Origin: Anastatus disparis
Lineage: Eukaryota > Arthropoda > Insecta > Hymenoptera > Eupelmidae
Direction: 5' to 3'
DNA length: 64,000 nt
Assembly: GCA_017163975.1 (NCBI GenBank)
Contig: JAFFSR010000237.1
Coordinates: 2,914,001 to 2,978,000 of the forward strand
Shown piece by piece: positions 20,101-31,054 of this stretch. The notes under the pieces are model-generated. The model saw nothing but the letters and a program-made list of their open reading frames with translations, did not search any database and was not told the origin of the DNA. Numbering within the stretch: the first letter of the stretch is position 1; the number at the start of each line of letters is the position of its first letter. The translations under genes and the position numbers were made by a program.

Positions 20101-23100
20101 TAATTATTCTGACAGATTTTCTTTTATAATTGTAGCCAAAGCTCATTTGTTTTGATTTTTATGAAGTAATAATAATATTATTGTATTTTATATATTTTAA
20201 AGATAATACATTTATAAATATAATATAGTTATATAACGTTTATAAATATTATATAGTTATATAACGTTTATAAATATAATTTATAAATAGATCAAATAAA
20301 TTTATGCATAACATTTTAAAAGAATTGATAAAATATTAATTAAACTCTAAACATAAATAAATTGATAATGTACTTAAAAAAGAGTATATAATTTGAAAAT
20401 TGAACCTTATGAGAAACATGTTTCATAATAGAAAATGTTAAATAGAAAGTATTAAAACATAATAATGAAATAAAAATGTTTATGACATTAATAATAAATC
20501 TAAAGTATCATTAAATAAATAAATGTTTTTGAAAAAAGTTCAAAATTTGGCAATTTCAAAATTTTGAATAAACATTATATAAAGTTTAAATTAAGTTCAC
20601 AAAAATCTTACAAAAAGAATTACAAAATTTAATTTGAATGAAAATTTTTCAAATGAACAAGGAGAAGAAAGATCCCTATTTTCGGAAAACGAATTTAGTT
20701 GAAACTACAGAATCTGATTTTTTTATGAAAAAAAATGAAATGAAAAAAGGTTTCGGATATAAAAATACCGATATTTCATCAAAAATATAGTGAAAAAAAA
20801 CGCTTATCGGAACTTGAATAGCCAAACAGCTAAAATTCTTACTAGAAAATGTGTGATAGATCAAAGAAAGTACTTAAATATATTAATTTAAGCTGTATTG
20901 TATCAAAAAAGCTTATGTAGTTCAAAAGTTACGAACGATCAAAATATACAAGTGAAATAGAGTAAAAAATTTATCATGCTCAAACTATTAACAAACATGT
21001 AATAATTTTCAATCAAGCATAACTTTTTAAGCACATTTAGCTTTTTTGAGCTAATAAGACTTAAATTAAAGTATTTAATTTGTACTTTTTTAATATTTAA
21101 TACATTTTTCTGTAAGATTTTTAGTTGTCCGATCGTTCAAGTTCTTACGACAACTTCTTTTCATTATATTATTGAAAAATGTGTATAACTTTGTCACTGA
21201 AATCTATTTGAGCAAAAGAAAAAAAACGAGTTAATTTTTTTCATCACCAAATCATGTCTTGTAGTTTTAACCGGGTTTATTTCTCGAAGGTGGAGATGAT
21301 CTCTCCTTATAAGTAGGCTTTGATCATTAGTTATTTAAGTATGAAAAAAATATTTATACTCAAGATATAATTGCCTAATTAATTATTATAAGTACTTTAA
21401 ATGAACTTTGAGTTTAAAATTTCAAAAGTTTTTTTTTTGGTATTATATTTGTTAGGAAAAATTTGTAGTATTGGAAAAATTTCCAATTTAGTAAATGTTT
21501 AGGTGCAATATCAATATAATTAACATTTTATTTTAAAAAATACAACAAAATAACGTTTACCACATACTTTGAAAACTGTTTTAATAATAAAATGATCAAT
21601 AAATAATTTTTTTTACATATCATCGGCTTGGATTAAAATTCGGCTTACTTCAAAAAAGTTTTCGGGTAAATTTTAAAATGAAAATTCCAATAAAAAAATT
21701 TATAAAGAATATAAATTTTTTGAATAATGAAGTGTATAATTCTATGTAATGAGACAATTTAAATAATGAAGTACATATATTTTATGTAAATTTAACGAAA
21801 ATTTATTTTGTTTCAAAGCATACAAAAATTTTACGTTGATTTTACGTACTTATGTGATACGATTTCCTATGAAAATAATTTTCACAAATTACACAAAACA
21901 GTGCATTACTAACAAATATATTATTTTCAAATTTTATTGAGTCATATTTGAAAAGTAACTAAACAAATCCACCTTTACAAAATTAAACGAATACATTTTC
22001 TTTTTCAGTTAACTTTATAATATAAGAAGTTTTGAAAAAATGTAATGCATTCTTTTTATTGAATACTTTAAAATACCTACTATTTTCTTACGATATTTCT
22101 TTCTAAATATACGATAATTTTTTTGCATCAGGTTATTTTTTAGACTTTCATTTAGTCCGATAACACATAGCAAATTTATAAGCAGTATTGTAATTAAATT
22201 TTTTTAATTATAAAAATTAAACCATTTTTTTAATAAATGTTTTTTTAACACCAATGGTATTTTGCGTCATTTTTATTTAATGCGCTTTGATGAAGTTGAC
22301 AACACTTTTTAAAAAATATGTTTTATCAAAGCATATTCCTTAATTCTTTTATTTATTCTTTTATTATTCTTTTATTATTCTTTTATTATTATTCGTTTTA
22401 AGTTAAATTTTTGTTAAATCAAAAAAAATATAATAAAAATATTTAATTTATATAACCATAATAAACCATTTAAACAAATATAATAACCAATTCGAAATTG
22501 ATATTTTAAGATACATTTCATAATTCTTTAATATTTTATAATTGGAAGAGATGTTTCCCTTTATCTGTCATCCTCAATATTTTTCTCATAAAGTTTCAAA
22601 GATTAAAAAATTATATACATTTTGTTAATAGTCAGATAGCTCCTCCATCAGCTATAATTTGTTGTTTATTAAAAAGGCGGATACTCTTTTGAAACTTTAA
22701 ATGGGTTTTTATTTCATATATTATTACTGTAAATTTTCAAATAGCCTCACCGATCATTTCTTTAAGATAATCTCATCTAAAGTATCACTTTGGGTCTCAA
22801 TAAACTAATCAGTATTGTGTGTTTATTTAAAATTCATATAATTTCAGCTTGAAGAACCGTTCAGCTCTTTATTATTAAAATACTAATTTGCATGACATCT
22901 TAAATTTTTTAAAGTAATTTTATTACAAAATAATAATTAACAGAACGAGCAGTCAGATAAAATGCAAAATAGTTATTTTTCTGAAAGAATTTTCAATTTT
23001 CTTAAATAATTAATCTCTGTGTAACTTAAATTTTAAAACTGTTTATGTAATTTTTAAATATTGAGAATTTTCGCCTTTTAAATTTTGTAACTGTTAAAAT

Positions 23101-23872
23101 AAAATGTTATTATTTCAAAATTAATTAAAAAGAATGTTATCATTCCCCTATATAACTTTAGAAAATGTCACTTTTTTAACGGACAAAAATAATTCAACCA
23201 TTCAAAGTTTAGTCAAAATTTTGTTTAGTAAAAACTGAAAATTATTACGTTCGTTAAAGAAAATTATCAATTTTTTTATTTTGGAAATAAAAGTTAATGA
23301 TATTATAAAGATATGATATTTAATAAAAAGAAAAAGTCCAATTTTTAAAAATATTAATGATATTCAATACAATTTTTATTTAAAATGCGCTTTAATAAAG
23401 TTTAAATTTGTAAAATTATTTATTTTTTCAGGTAAATTTATCATTTCACTTATCTAAAATAAAATTAGAATTATTTATATTTATTTTCTATTTTTATGAA
23501 ATTAGTTAAAAATGTCACACATTTATATAAATTTAGAAAAGGTCCTTTTTAAGAAACAAAAAGGTTTTATTATTCGCAATTGAGTGAGAATGAAAAAACA
23601 ACTTAATTTATAATCATTTTTTTTCAATCTTTAACATCTTTTATTTAGCGGGAAAAAATTACAGAACTAGCTAGGTTTTTATTTCATATTGATATAAGTT
23701 ATATATCGATGTAGTATTGACATTAAAACTTTTTTCTATCCCTATCTGTAAATATATTTTTTATATTTTTGAAATAAAATAGAATTTAAGGTGTTAAATA
23801 AATTTTTAATTTTACTTTTTTCCACTATAAAAATGGATTATAAAAATATATAATATTTAAAAATAAAACAAA

Positions 23873-23965
23873 AAAAAAAAAAAAAGGCGGAACATCGGGT
23901 TCGAACTTGGCAAAATTAGGATCACAGCAAGGTGCGTTAGCACTTAGTGACCACAGCCAACGCAT
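23873..23965 (-). other. tRNA-like segment in the right arm (mirror copy)
   Basis: Exact inverted counterpart of 17050-17140: A run, GGGTTCGAACTT (B box on the minus strand), then the A-box-like block. It has the same uncertainty as the left copy. Confidence 0.4.
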
Positions 23966-24394
23966 ACGTTGATTGAAAAGGGTAAAAAGTTACATATGTT
24001 CATCGCCCTCCAAAAGATTTTATTTATTATTATTAATTTGATTATACCTAAACGATTTTTATTATTAAAAAATATATTTATGTTTCAAATAAAAATATGT
24101 GATTAATCAACGAATTTTCGGGACGGTTAATCACATTTAAATAAAGCTATAACGTGCCGCGGCGAAAACGAGCTAAAGCGAGTTAGCCGTAAGTTTACCT
24201 ACGCCACTGGGACTGACGCGTGTTTCGTGTGTTTGTCTCCTCCCCTCTCGCTTGCTTCTCTACGCGCGTATAAACGTGGAGGGGCTTTGCGCGTATAGTT
24301 CGGGCATTTGTCCATGTGGCGGCAGTAGTTTACATTGAATTTTAACGGGCACGCTCTCGCCTATGCTCATTGGCAATCTCTACTAATCTCTGCT

Positions 24395-25475
24395 AATATA
24401 CGTGTCTCAATTCAGACGCTTTTAAACAGTTATAAACAGTTATAAACAATTTTGTGCAATATCCATTTCCACTAGGGTTAATAGTAGTTTATAATAGTGA
24501 CTTGCATTTTCCGTCTTTCGTATAATACAAAATTTATTACGTAAAAAATAAGAAAAGAATTATTACCAATTAATATTTTAATAAATAGCTTTATTGTGAT
24601 CAGTTTTACACACAGATATATATCTATAGTCTACAGGGTCGAAATTTTCAAATTTTATCATATGGAAGTAGACAATTGCAAAATTACTGTGTTGACTCCA
24701 TCCTTTTCACTCAATTATATGTATACAATTTTAAACGGTTTTTTTAATAAGTTTTCAATTTGCGATCGGTGGATCTTGTAACTCAAGTCTACTGCGTCGA
24801 TCATTTTGAAATTTTATATATTGTTTGAATACAAAAATAATGAGATAACGCTGTTGAAATTTTTTATGTTTCAGCATTATCATTTATTTTACAACTAAAC
24901 GATAATCAACTTTTTTTTGTCAAAAATCGAGTCTTTGGCTTTTTTGACTTGTAAATGTCACCAAAATTTTAAAAATGAATTCAAAATAATCTCGACAGCA
25001 TTATGCAGATAAATTCGTCAACTAATCAAATTATTTTGGTTTTTAATTTTAAATTATTTAATAGTGAGTTATCAAATTTATTGCAAAACTTTATTTGTCA
25101 GGCGTCTGATATTAGAGTTCGCTGTCAATCGCTCATTCATCTATATAATATTTTACTGAAATGTTCACTGAACATTCTTGAAATTTCATTTCTTTGCATA
25201 GTTTTTACAGAAATAAATCTATATTAATCAATTTAAAAAAAAATTGTAGAAAATGTGATTTTTTCTATCCTTTAGTCCCTATTATCTTCTTAATCAAAGA
25301 AGATTTAGAAATATTAACTAAAATAATGAATTTTAATCCTTATAAACATTTGAATCAGTTAAAAAATGTAAAAAATTCTCTTTATTATAAACTTTACTTT
25401 ATAAAAAAAAATGATAAACAAAAGCATCGAACAATTAACATTTAAGTGTGGTGCTATTATAGTATTAAAGTTTGG
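24395..25475. other. AT-rich spacer
   Basis: No supported gene. Short frames near 24600-25600 lack homology, splice context or a convincing start. Two loosely similar blocks start GTCTACAGGGTCG (24629) and GTCTACTGCGTCG (24787). Confidence 0.5.
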
Positions 25476-25477
25476 TA

Positions 25478-25828
25478 CAGTAGACTCTCGATACAAGGGT
25501 ATCGACGGGGCTGTAGGAGAGGAAATTTCTTGGAAATTCTCTTATAGGAAGAGTCCCCAACACGTTCGAGTTAAGAGATATAGCTCCGCCCACTGTCTCG
25601 TAGTGTAAGCTTAATTTAACGTGCGTGTATACGAAGTAGACGCAGTAGCCACGCCTACTGATGCGTGTGGAATAGACTAGGGTTTTTTTGTTTAGCCATG
25701 TCTTATTCTATTGCTATACTGTGTCTCTCTCACTTACATAGTTGGTGGGGGAATTGACATACTTAGACTCGTTGGAGAAACAGCTCGGATTCCCTTATAT
25801 CGCGATCCCTTGTATCGAGAGTCCACTG
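25478..25828. mobile_element. 351-bp pogo/Tigger-type MITE, TA target duplication
   Basis: Ends CAGTAGACTCTCGATACAAG and the near-perfect reverse complement (CTTGTATCGAGAGTCCACTG) are flanked by TA at 25476-25477 and 25829-25830. CAGT..ACTCTCG termini with TA duplication are the signature of pogo-group Tc1/mariner elements. There is no transposase inside, so it is non-autonomous. Confidence 0.85.
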
Positions 25829-25976
25829 TATTGTAAAAGATTATAATCTTATATCCTACAAGTAATATTGAATTATTTATCCTAAAAGTAATATTGAAAA
25901 TAAAAGAAAATGTTTAGACAAGTGGATTATCTTATTATGTAGATTTATTAGTTTCTTCACGTTGAACAATTAAGTA

Positions 25977-26083
25977 GGGTATGAGTCCCGGTTACTGTGC
26001 CTGAACCTTATTCTGTGCTTTACATGTATTTCAAATGAAAAGCACAGAATTAGATTCAGGCACAGTAACCGGAACTCATACCC
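25977..26083. mobile_element. 107-bp hairpin MITE, TA target duplication
   Basis: The ends GGGTATGAGTCCCGG and CCGGAACTCATACCC belong to arms of about 45 bp that pair nearly completely, with TA on both sides (25975-25976, 26084-26085). It is non-coding. The ends are unlike those of the other MITEs here. Confidence 0.85.
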
Positions 26084-26085
26084 TA

Positions 26086-26693
26086 ATCCTTTTATATTGC
26101 CAGTAATATACATAGCTGGTCTCAGGTATAAGCAATAGTATTACAAAGGTTTATAATATAGCAATTTATAGAGATTTTGGGAAATCCGATATTTTTATTA
26201 TGACAAATTCTAAAAAATTTCCCATTAGTTACTATTATCTAATGATGTTTCAAATGTCATAGTTATCCAATTAGAAATAGTAATACAATTATTCCTGTTG
26301 ATATTATTAATGTTGATAATGATATTCTGTGAATATACATAATAATAGTTTTTTATTACGAAAATATAAGGCAATTTAACTGTGGATTTTGCGCTGTCTA
26401 AAGTACGTCTATAACTACTTTCATAAAAAGTTTTACTGATAAATACTTTTACATTTTATCATTAATTAGATTGATTAAGTATTCAATATTCACGACAAAA
26501 GAATTGAATATTGAGGTCTCTTTTTGCAACATGGATAGGAAAAAGAAATAAACTTTATTTTACATTTGATTAAAAAATAATTTTTATTGATTGAAATTTA
26601 TTTTAACAGTATGGTTTATAGAATATTTGTGAAATACATAATGTTTCATATAAAATTTTTTATTGAAGAAATAAATGTTCAGAAAAATAAATA
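26086..26693. other. Intergenic, includes probable 3' end of the Yb/TDRD12-like gene
   Basis: No ORF. On the minus strand an AATAAA (complement of TTTATT, about 26656-26661) lies about 33 nt past the stop codon at 26694 and is the likely poly(A) signal. Confidence 0.5.
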
Positions 26694-28853
26694 TTATTTC
26701 TTAGTCATTAGCGAAAGTGGATGATCATTTACGTTTGCTAAGTTACTATCTAGATACAATTTCATAAGATTTGTCCAATGTGCCTTATTTTCAGTAGCGT
26801 GTCCTTGTTTTTTTAAAAAATCGCTTACAGATATACTCTCTAAGTCTGCATAACCTTTTAATTTATAACGTATAGTTAGAGAATCTAACCAAATAGAATT
26901 ACCAATATGTAAAAGTACTTTTCCTACAATCGATGAAATATTACCTTTAGAATTATTTTCTAACCAATTGCTAACCGTTTTTTTAGCAATTATTGACCAT
27001 TCACGTTCTTCGTTCACGGGTGTAATATTGGTTAAAAAAATGTTTGCTATAGAACATTTATATTTTAAAAATTGCTCTGGCATTTCAAGCAATTGATTAA
27101 CATTAATCTTTCTCTCTATTTTTCCATCATCCAAAGATTGCAGACGAACAAATTTAGGTTCACCTGTTTCAAAATCTCTTTTTGAGATATTTAAAATTTG
27201 CACTCTTGAGTAAGAATGATCATCATTTTTAAAACCATAAATTTTCCCAACATCAATGTGATCAGGAATTTTGCAATTTTTCGGATCGGAATAATATTGC
27301 TTCATTTTTAAATTTAATTTTGGAATTTCGTTAGGTAAAGTAATGGTATTTGCTCTTCCAGTTTTACTACATATTCTTGTATATTCCAACACTCGAGCTA
27401 CAAAATGTGATGCATCCTGTACATGATTGATTTTTAATTTAACTTCATCATCCACGCTGATATCTGTTTGTGGAGCATCAATATCCGAAAATATTCTATG
27501 CCTATATGGACAAGAAAATTTTTCACAAACTCCAAAATATTTTATAGAATCGCATACAAGATAGTTTTTTTTCATCAAATCTTCCTTCAGATTTATTTTA
27601 TCAATGATTTCATGGCAACCATTGGGTAAAACTATGTCAAATCTCTGTAAAGTGTCTAATATTCCTTTAAAATTTGCGTTTTCTATAAGTTCATCAAATA
27701 AAATCAATATTTTACTCTTTAAATGCTTCTTGAATAGCCGGTTATTTGCATAAACAGAAAATCTATTGTTGAATTGCGTTATGGAAATATTTGAATGTGA
27801 GTAGCTAATTAAAAACTCTACATTTGAAATGTTTAGGACTGACAATTTTTGATCGGTACAAATAACAGTAGGATACTCTCCGTACTTGGAGTAATTCCAA
27901 TCAAATTCAACTTTGGCAATTCGAGAAAAATGCATTTTTTCGTGAATTAACAGTGTTTTAAAATAACCAGCTCTAAGAAACATGTTCAAATATTGGGCTT
28001 CCTCAATGTTTGAGCATAATATCATTGTTTTAACCTTTGAGGAATACTTTGCGAGATATCGCGCAGTTATGATTTTTTTCTTATCATTGCGACATATTAA
28101 AGCTTTCCCTCGGACTCTATGAAATTGAGCTATTTCTATAAATGAGCCAATACAAAGATATGGATTTATCGTAAACTTATTAACAAAAGAAGCTATTTCA
28201 TTGTTCCAAATTTTCGAAAAAGTAATTATTTGTAAAGATCTATTTGAAATACAATTTATAATTTTTTTGTTAAAAATTTCAAAATCCCTCATCAAAATCA
28301 TAATTTCTCTCAACTGTTTCGATACTAAAATGTCAATATTATCTAAGACCAAATAAGTTAATTCTGAAAAATTGATTTTGCTAGAATACTTCCGTAATAT
28401 CTCCAATAAAAATGATGGAGTAGAGACCAGAATTTGAAATTTGTTGATGATATTTGTCAATATTTTCTCGTCTATTAAACTATTATAAGCAATAAAAGCT
28501 TTGATATCCTTGTACGAACGTAAGCTATTGTTAATCTTTGAAGCCAGCTCTATGCAACTATTTGTAGATGGACATAAAACGAGGACTAGAGGTTTTGTCA
28601 TCGGAGCATCATGTTGTCTTTCAAGAATGATTTTTTCATTGTCGATAATGAAATTCAGAACTGGATCTATGTAACCGATTGTTTTTTTCCTTGATGAAGA
28701 ATTAACAATTACCGTATCAAGTCCTTGCTCAATAGCGGGCCACACGTAGGATTCAAAGCACTTTGATTTTTGAGAATAAGCATTATATACCACGTTCACT
28801 AGTTTTTTAGTTGATCGCAAATCAGTGATTTTTTCCTTTTGACATTCAGACAT
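26694..28853 (-). CDS. Yb/TDRD12-like helicase-Tudor protein (piRNA pathway), 719 aa
   Basis: Intronless frame from ATG 28853. Order: degenerate RecA1 helicase domain (PLVLVLCPSTNS at about 88-99, ILVSTPSFLLEIL at 141-153, YLVLDNID at 167-174 in place of DEAD), degenerate RecA2 (about 270-410), CCCH finger C434-C443-C448-H452, then a Tudor domain (about 475-640). This order is typical of TDRD12 and the insect Yb/SoYb/BoYb proteins, which act in perinuclear piRNA biogenesis bodies. The P-loop position reads NSSSRKKT instead of GxGKT and the DEAD box reads DNID, so ATP hydrolysis is doubtful, as already known for some relatives. The amino-terminal Tudor of full-length TDRD12 is missing from this exon; part may lie in the upstream exon at 29202-29116. 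Specific orthology within the Yb group is not decided. Confidence 0.75.
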   Translation of the reverse strand: MSECQKEKITDLRSTKKLVNVVYNAYSQKSKCFESYVWPAIEQGLDTVIVNSSSRKKTIGYIDPVLNFIIDNEKIILERQHDAPMTKPLVLVLCPSTNSCIELASKINNSLRSYKDIKAFIAYNSLIDEKILTNIINKFQILVSTPSFLLEILRKYSSKINFSELTYLVLDNIDILVSKQLREIMILMRDFEIFNKKIINCISNRSLQIITFSKIWNNEIASFVNKFTINPYLCIGSFIEIAQFHRVRGKALICRNDKKKIITARYLAKYSSKVKTMILCSNIEEAQYLNMFLRAGYFKTLLIHEKMHFSRIAKVEFDWNYSKYGEYPTVICTDQKLSVLNISNVEFLISYSHSNISITQFNNRFSVYANNRLFKKHLKSKILILFDELIENANFKGILDTLQRFDIVLPNGCHEIIDKINLKEDLMKKNYLVCDSIKYFGVCEKFSCPYRHRIFSDIDAPQTDISVDDEVKLKINHVQDASHFVARVLEYTRICSKTGRANTITLPNEIPKLNLKMKQYYSDPKNCKIPDHIDVGKIYGFKNDDHSYSRVQILNISKRDFETGEPKFVRLQSLDDGKIERKINVNQLLEMPEQFLKYKCSIANIFLTNITPVNEEREWSIIAKKTVSNWLENNSKGNISSIVGKVLLHIGNSIWLDSLTIRYKLKGYADLESISVSDFLKKQGHATENKAHWTNLMKLYLDSNLANVNDHPLSLMTKK

Positions 28854-29115
28854 TTCACTAGCGTTTATTATTTATCTTTTAAGGAGCAGAAAATTTACTT
28901 TTAAAATTATACAATCACGGTTTGTTCACTGACACTAGAAGCTAAGTATCTCAAGAAATTTATTTTTCAATTTAATAAAATCTATAACAGTATTCTTCAA
29001 AAAGACTAAAAGTCAAATTTTTATTTATACGTAAATCCCTATTCACTCCTCCCATACTTAACGAGATTGAGCTGAGAATTAATTTTTGAAAAGCCAATAG
29101 GTAAGAATGGCTTAC

Positions 29116-29202
29116 CTGAAAAAGAATCCGGAAGCTAATAAATTTAAAATCATTTATATTTGCTAAAAGAATTAACTTTTCAGCGTTAAAAGTATTTTTC
29201 AT
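29116..29202 (-). CDS. Possible 5' exon of the Yb/TDRD12-like gene
   Basis: An ATG at 29202 opens 29 codons ending at a good donor (CAG|GTAAGC, intron from 29115). A CTTTTCAG acceptor lies just upstream (about 29220), so the segment is bounded like an internal exon. The peptide LILLANINDFKFISFRIL resembles the start of a Tudor domain. I could not find an acceptor that joins it in frame to 28853, so the connection is unproven. Confidence 0.35.
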
Positions 29203-29777
29203 AATCTTTCATATACCTGAAAAGAGAATCAAACTTTACAATATTCTAATAATTCTTTAAATTAGGTAATTATGAAATTTGGTAAGCGTAAATGGTAAAG
29301 GAATTTCAATACCTGCGATAAATTTAACTTGTATGCAAAGGTATAAATGATATTTATGCTAATTTAAAAAGAACAAAAAAGTTTTAGGTTCAAAAAGTTT
29401 TATTGCAAATTTTAATAAAATTTTTACATGAAAAAATTTTAACAAATAAAATCAAAATTTTTTCGTTTACATAAGATTTTCGAAAGAAATTATTTTCTAT
29501 ATTTTTAGTTATTGACACTTATATATGAATTATTAATGAAGCGTAACATTTCTATGTGCCGACATTTCAAATGATATTGATGTTAATAATATCAGTGGAT
29601 GACTTATTTTACATTGATTTTGAATTATTTTATCAGAAATTATATTAAAAAAAATATTCAAAAAGTTATTGAATAATTTTCGGTAGAATTTAAAAAAAAA
29701 TATTAAAATTCTTTTTTCCAAATTTTTAAATTAAGGTAATAAAAGAGCTGATCATTCGCAATTATTAACGATTAATC
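29203..29777. other. Intergenic AT-rich spacer
   Basis: Nothing recognisable beyond the splice-acceptor-like sequence near 29220. Short frames here are background. Confidence 0.5.
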
Positions 29778-29809
29778 GATTCGCTAAAAAGCCTCGTTTT
29801 TAGCGAATC
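29778..29809. terminator. Perfect 13-bp hairpin directly after the homeobox stop codon
   Basis: GATTCGCTAAAAA, six-base loop, exact reverse complement. On the minus strand it starts 2 nt after the TAA at 29814-29812, so it would form in the 3' UTR of the homeobox mRNA. Whether it affects 3'-end formation or stability is unknown; it could also be an intramolecular relic of a tiny MITE. Confidence 0.4.
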
Positions 29810-29811
29810 TT

Positions 29812-31054
29812 TTAATAAAATGTTGAGTTTTGAAAATTGTTGCTGCTCATGTTAATATCGACACCATTGCAATCGTAAAAGTAATTATTACTATTGTTAT
29901 GGTATTGCGGTTGTTGCAGCTCATATTGCTGAATTATTTGCGTATTGTAATTTTCTTGTTGCTGAATTATTTGCGTATTGTAATTTTCTTGTTGCGGAAT
30001 TATTTGCGTATTGTAATTTTCTTGTTGCTGAATTATTTGCGTATTGTAATTTTCTTGTTGCTGAATTATTTGCGTATTGTAATTTTCTTGTTGCTGAATT
30101 ATTTGCGTATTGTAATTTTCTTGTTGCTGAATTATTTGCGTATAGTAATTTTCTTGTTGGTTGGGCAGTGTTGTGACTTCATAACTGCCTATAGTTCCCG
30201 GCTCTGCGATACTGTAAAAGAAAATTTAATAATACGTTAATTTTACGATTCTATAGTTATAAGTCTTGAATATTTGTTTTGATTAAAAAAATACATATAA
30301 AATAGATTAATATTTACCTATTAGGTCCTTCATCTAATATTTGATTAGACATTTCAGTATTTTGTGCATTCATATAGCCGTTATTTAATGTCTCGTTTTG
30401 ATAGTTACTTAGAAGCTCAAGAGTCATTCGTTCTAAAATCATCAAATCTAGACTGCTGAAATAAGGTTGCTGCTGCGGTAATGAAGTATATTGCGTATTT
30501 GTGTAGTTGCCCTGGCTGTATGAATGATCCGATGATGTAGCTGGGTTTTTTGGTAAAGTATTCAATAATTTTTCTTGGTTTTTAATTTTTGCTCGACGAT
30601 TACTAAACCAAACATAAATTTTACCTGCTGGAAGATTAAGCTCCTCTGCGAGTCGTAAACATTCGCTTTTGCAAGGATATATGCATTTATCAAATGCATT
30701 TTCTAGTTTCACTAACTGTTCGTTTGTAAAAGTAATGCGGGGCTGTCGAGTTTTAATTTCTTTAGTTTCTGGAATGAAAAGAAATTATTCATTAGATTTA
30801 TTTTCTTTTTAAATTACAATATAATTTAAAAATACTCTATAGATCATTTTTATGATGTTATATTTATTGAAAATATACGATTTAAAATTTTTATTTGTAT
30901 AAATTTTTTTATATTTTTCATGAAAATATAAAAATACAAATATAGAAACAGCGAAATAACATTTACCTGTCTCATTTCTTGAATTATAAAAATTACTTTC
31001 TTGCAGTTGATGAATAGGTAAGTAATTTTTCAATTGTTCGTCGTTATGATTCAT
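29812..31054 (-). CDS. Paired-class (S50) homeobox protein, three exons, 312 aa
   Basis: Exons 31054-30967, 30768-30318 and 30211-29812; all junctions are GT-AG and phases agree (G|AA, AG|T). The ATG at 31054 follows an in-frame stop. The homeodomain straddles the start of exon 2: RQPRITFTNEQLVKLENAF, YP at the helix 1/2 loop, and a recognition helix containing VWFSNRRAK. W48, F49, N51 and R53 are present. Residue 50 is Ser, the Pax/paired type, but no paired domain is visible in the window. The sequence is strongly diverged from familiar Pax, zen or bicoid types, so no symbol is given. The C terminus is Gln/Asn-rich, with seven copies of QQQENYNTQII encoded by a 33-bp minisatellite. Predicted nuclear transcription factor; a 5' non-coding exon may exist upstream. 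Confidence 0.8.
29929..30160 (-). repeat. 33-bp coding minisatellite, 7 units, in the homeobox gene
   Basis: Unit encodes QQQENYNTQII on the minus strand. Units are identical except for one CCG (Pro for Gln) and the first unit (YYT for YNT). The unit length keeps frame, and such homogeneity implies recent expansion. The opposite strand is open as well, but only because the unit length is a multiple of three. Confidence 0.9.

Larger units (their letters stand above)
16621..24394. mobile_element. 7.8-kb foldback element with 2-kb inverted arms, non-coding
   Basis: Arms 16621-about 18630 and about 22361-24394 are inverted repeats of each other with only scattered differences. The outer ends read AGCAGAGATTAGTAGAGATT and the reverse complement. 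The first 240 bp of each arm are GC-rich; the rest, and the 3.7-kb centre, are about 80% AT. There is no ORF longer than 62 codons, so no transposase is encoded here. The arms diverge in a TTATTCTTTTATTATTC microsatellite. I find no convincing target duplication (flanks ATTCTTAA and AATATACG). It resembles a foldback or large non-autonomous TIR transposon; superfamily unknown. Confidence 0.8.

Noticed and set aside
18630..22361. Transposase gene in the foldback centre
   Set aside because: The longest frames are about 60 codons, AT-rich, without DDE, RNase H-like or helicase motifs.
24596..25608. Short plus-strand frames at 24.6-25.6 kb as genes
   Set aside because: 60-83 codons, background-like, partly inside the pogo-type MITE.
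29929..30160. CRISPR-like direct repeats
   Set aside because: Units are contiguous 33-bp repeats with no spacers, in frame within a eukaryotic exon.
29830..30240. 136-codon plus-strand hydrophobic frame (LLNYLRIVIFL repeats)
   Set aside because: Antisense shadow of the 33-bp coding minisatellite in the homeobox gene; open only because the unit is a multiple of three.
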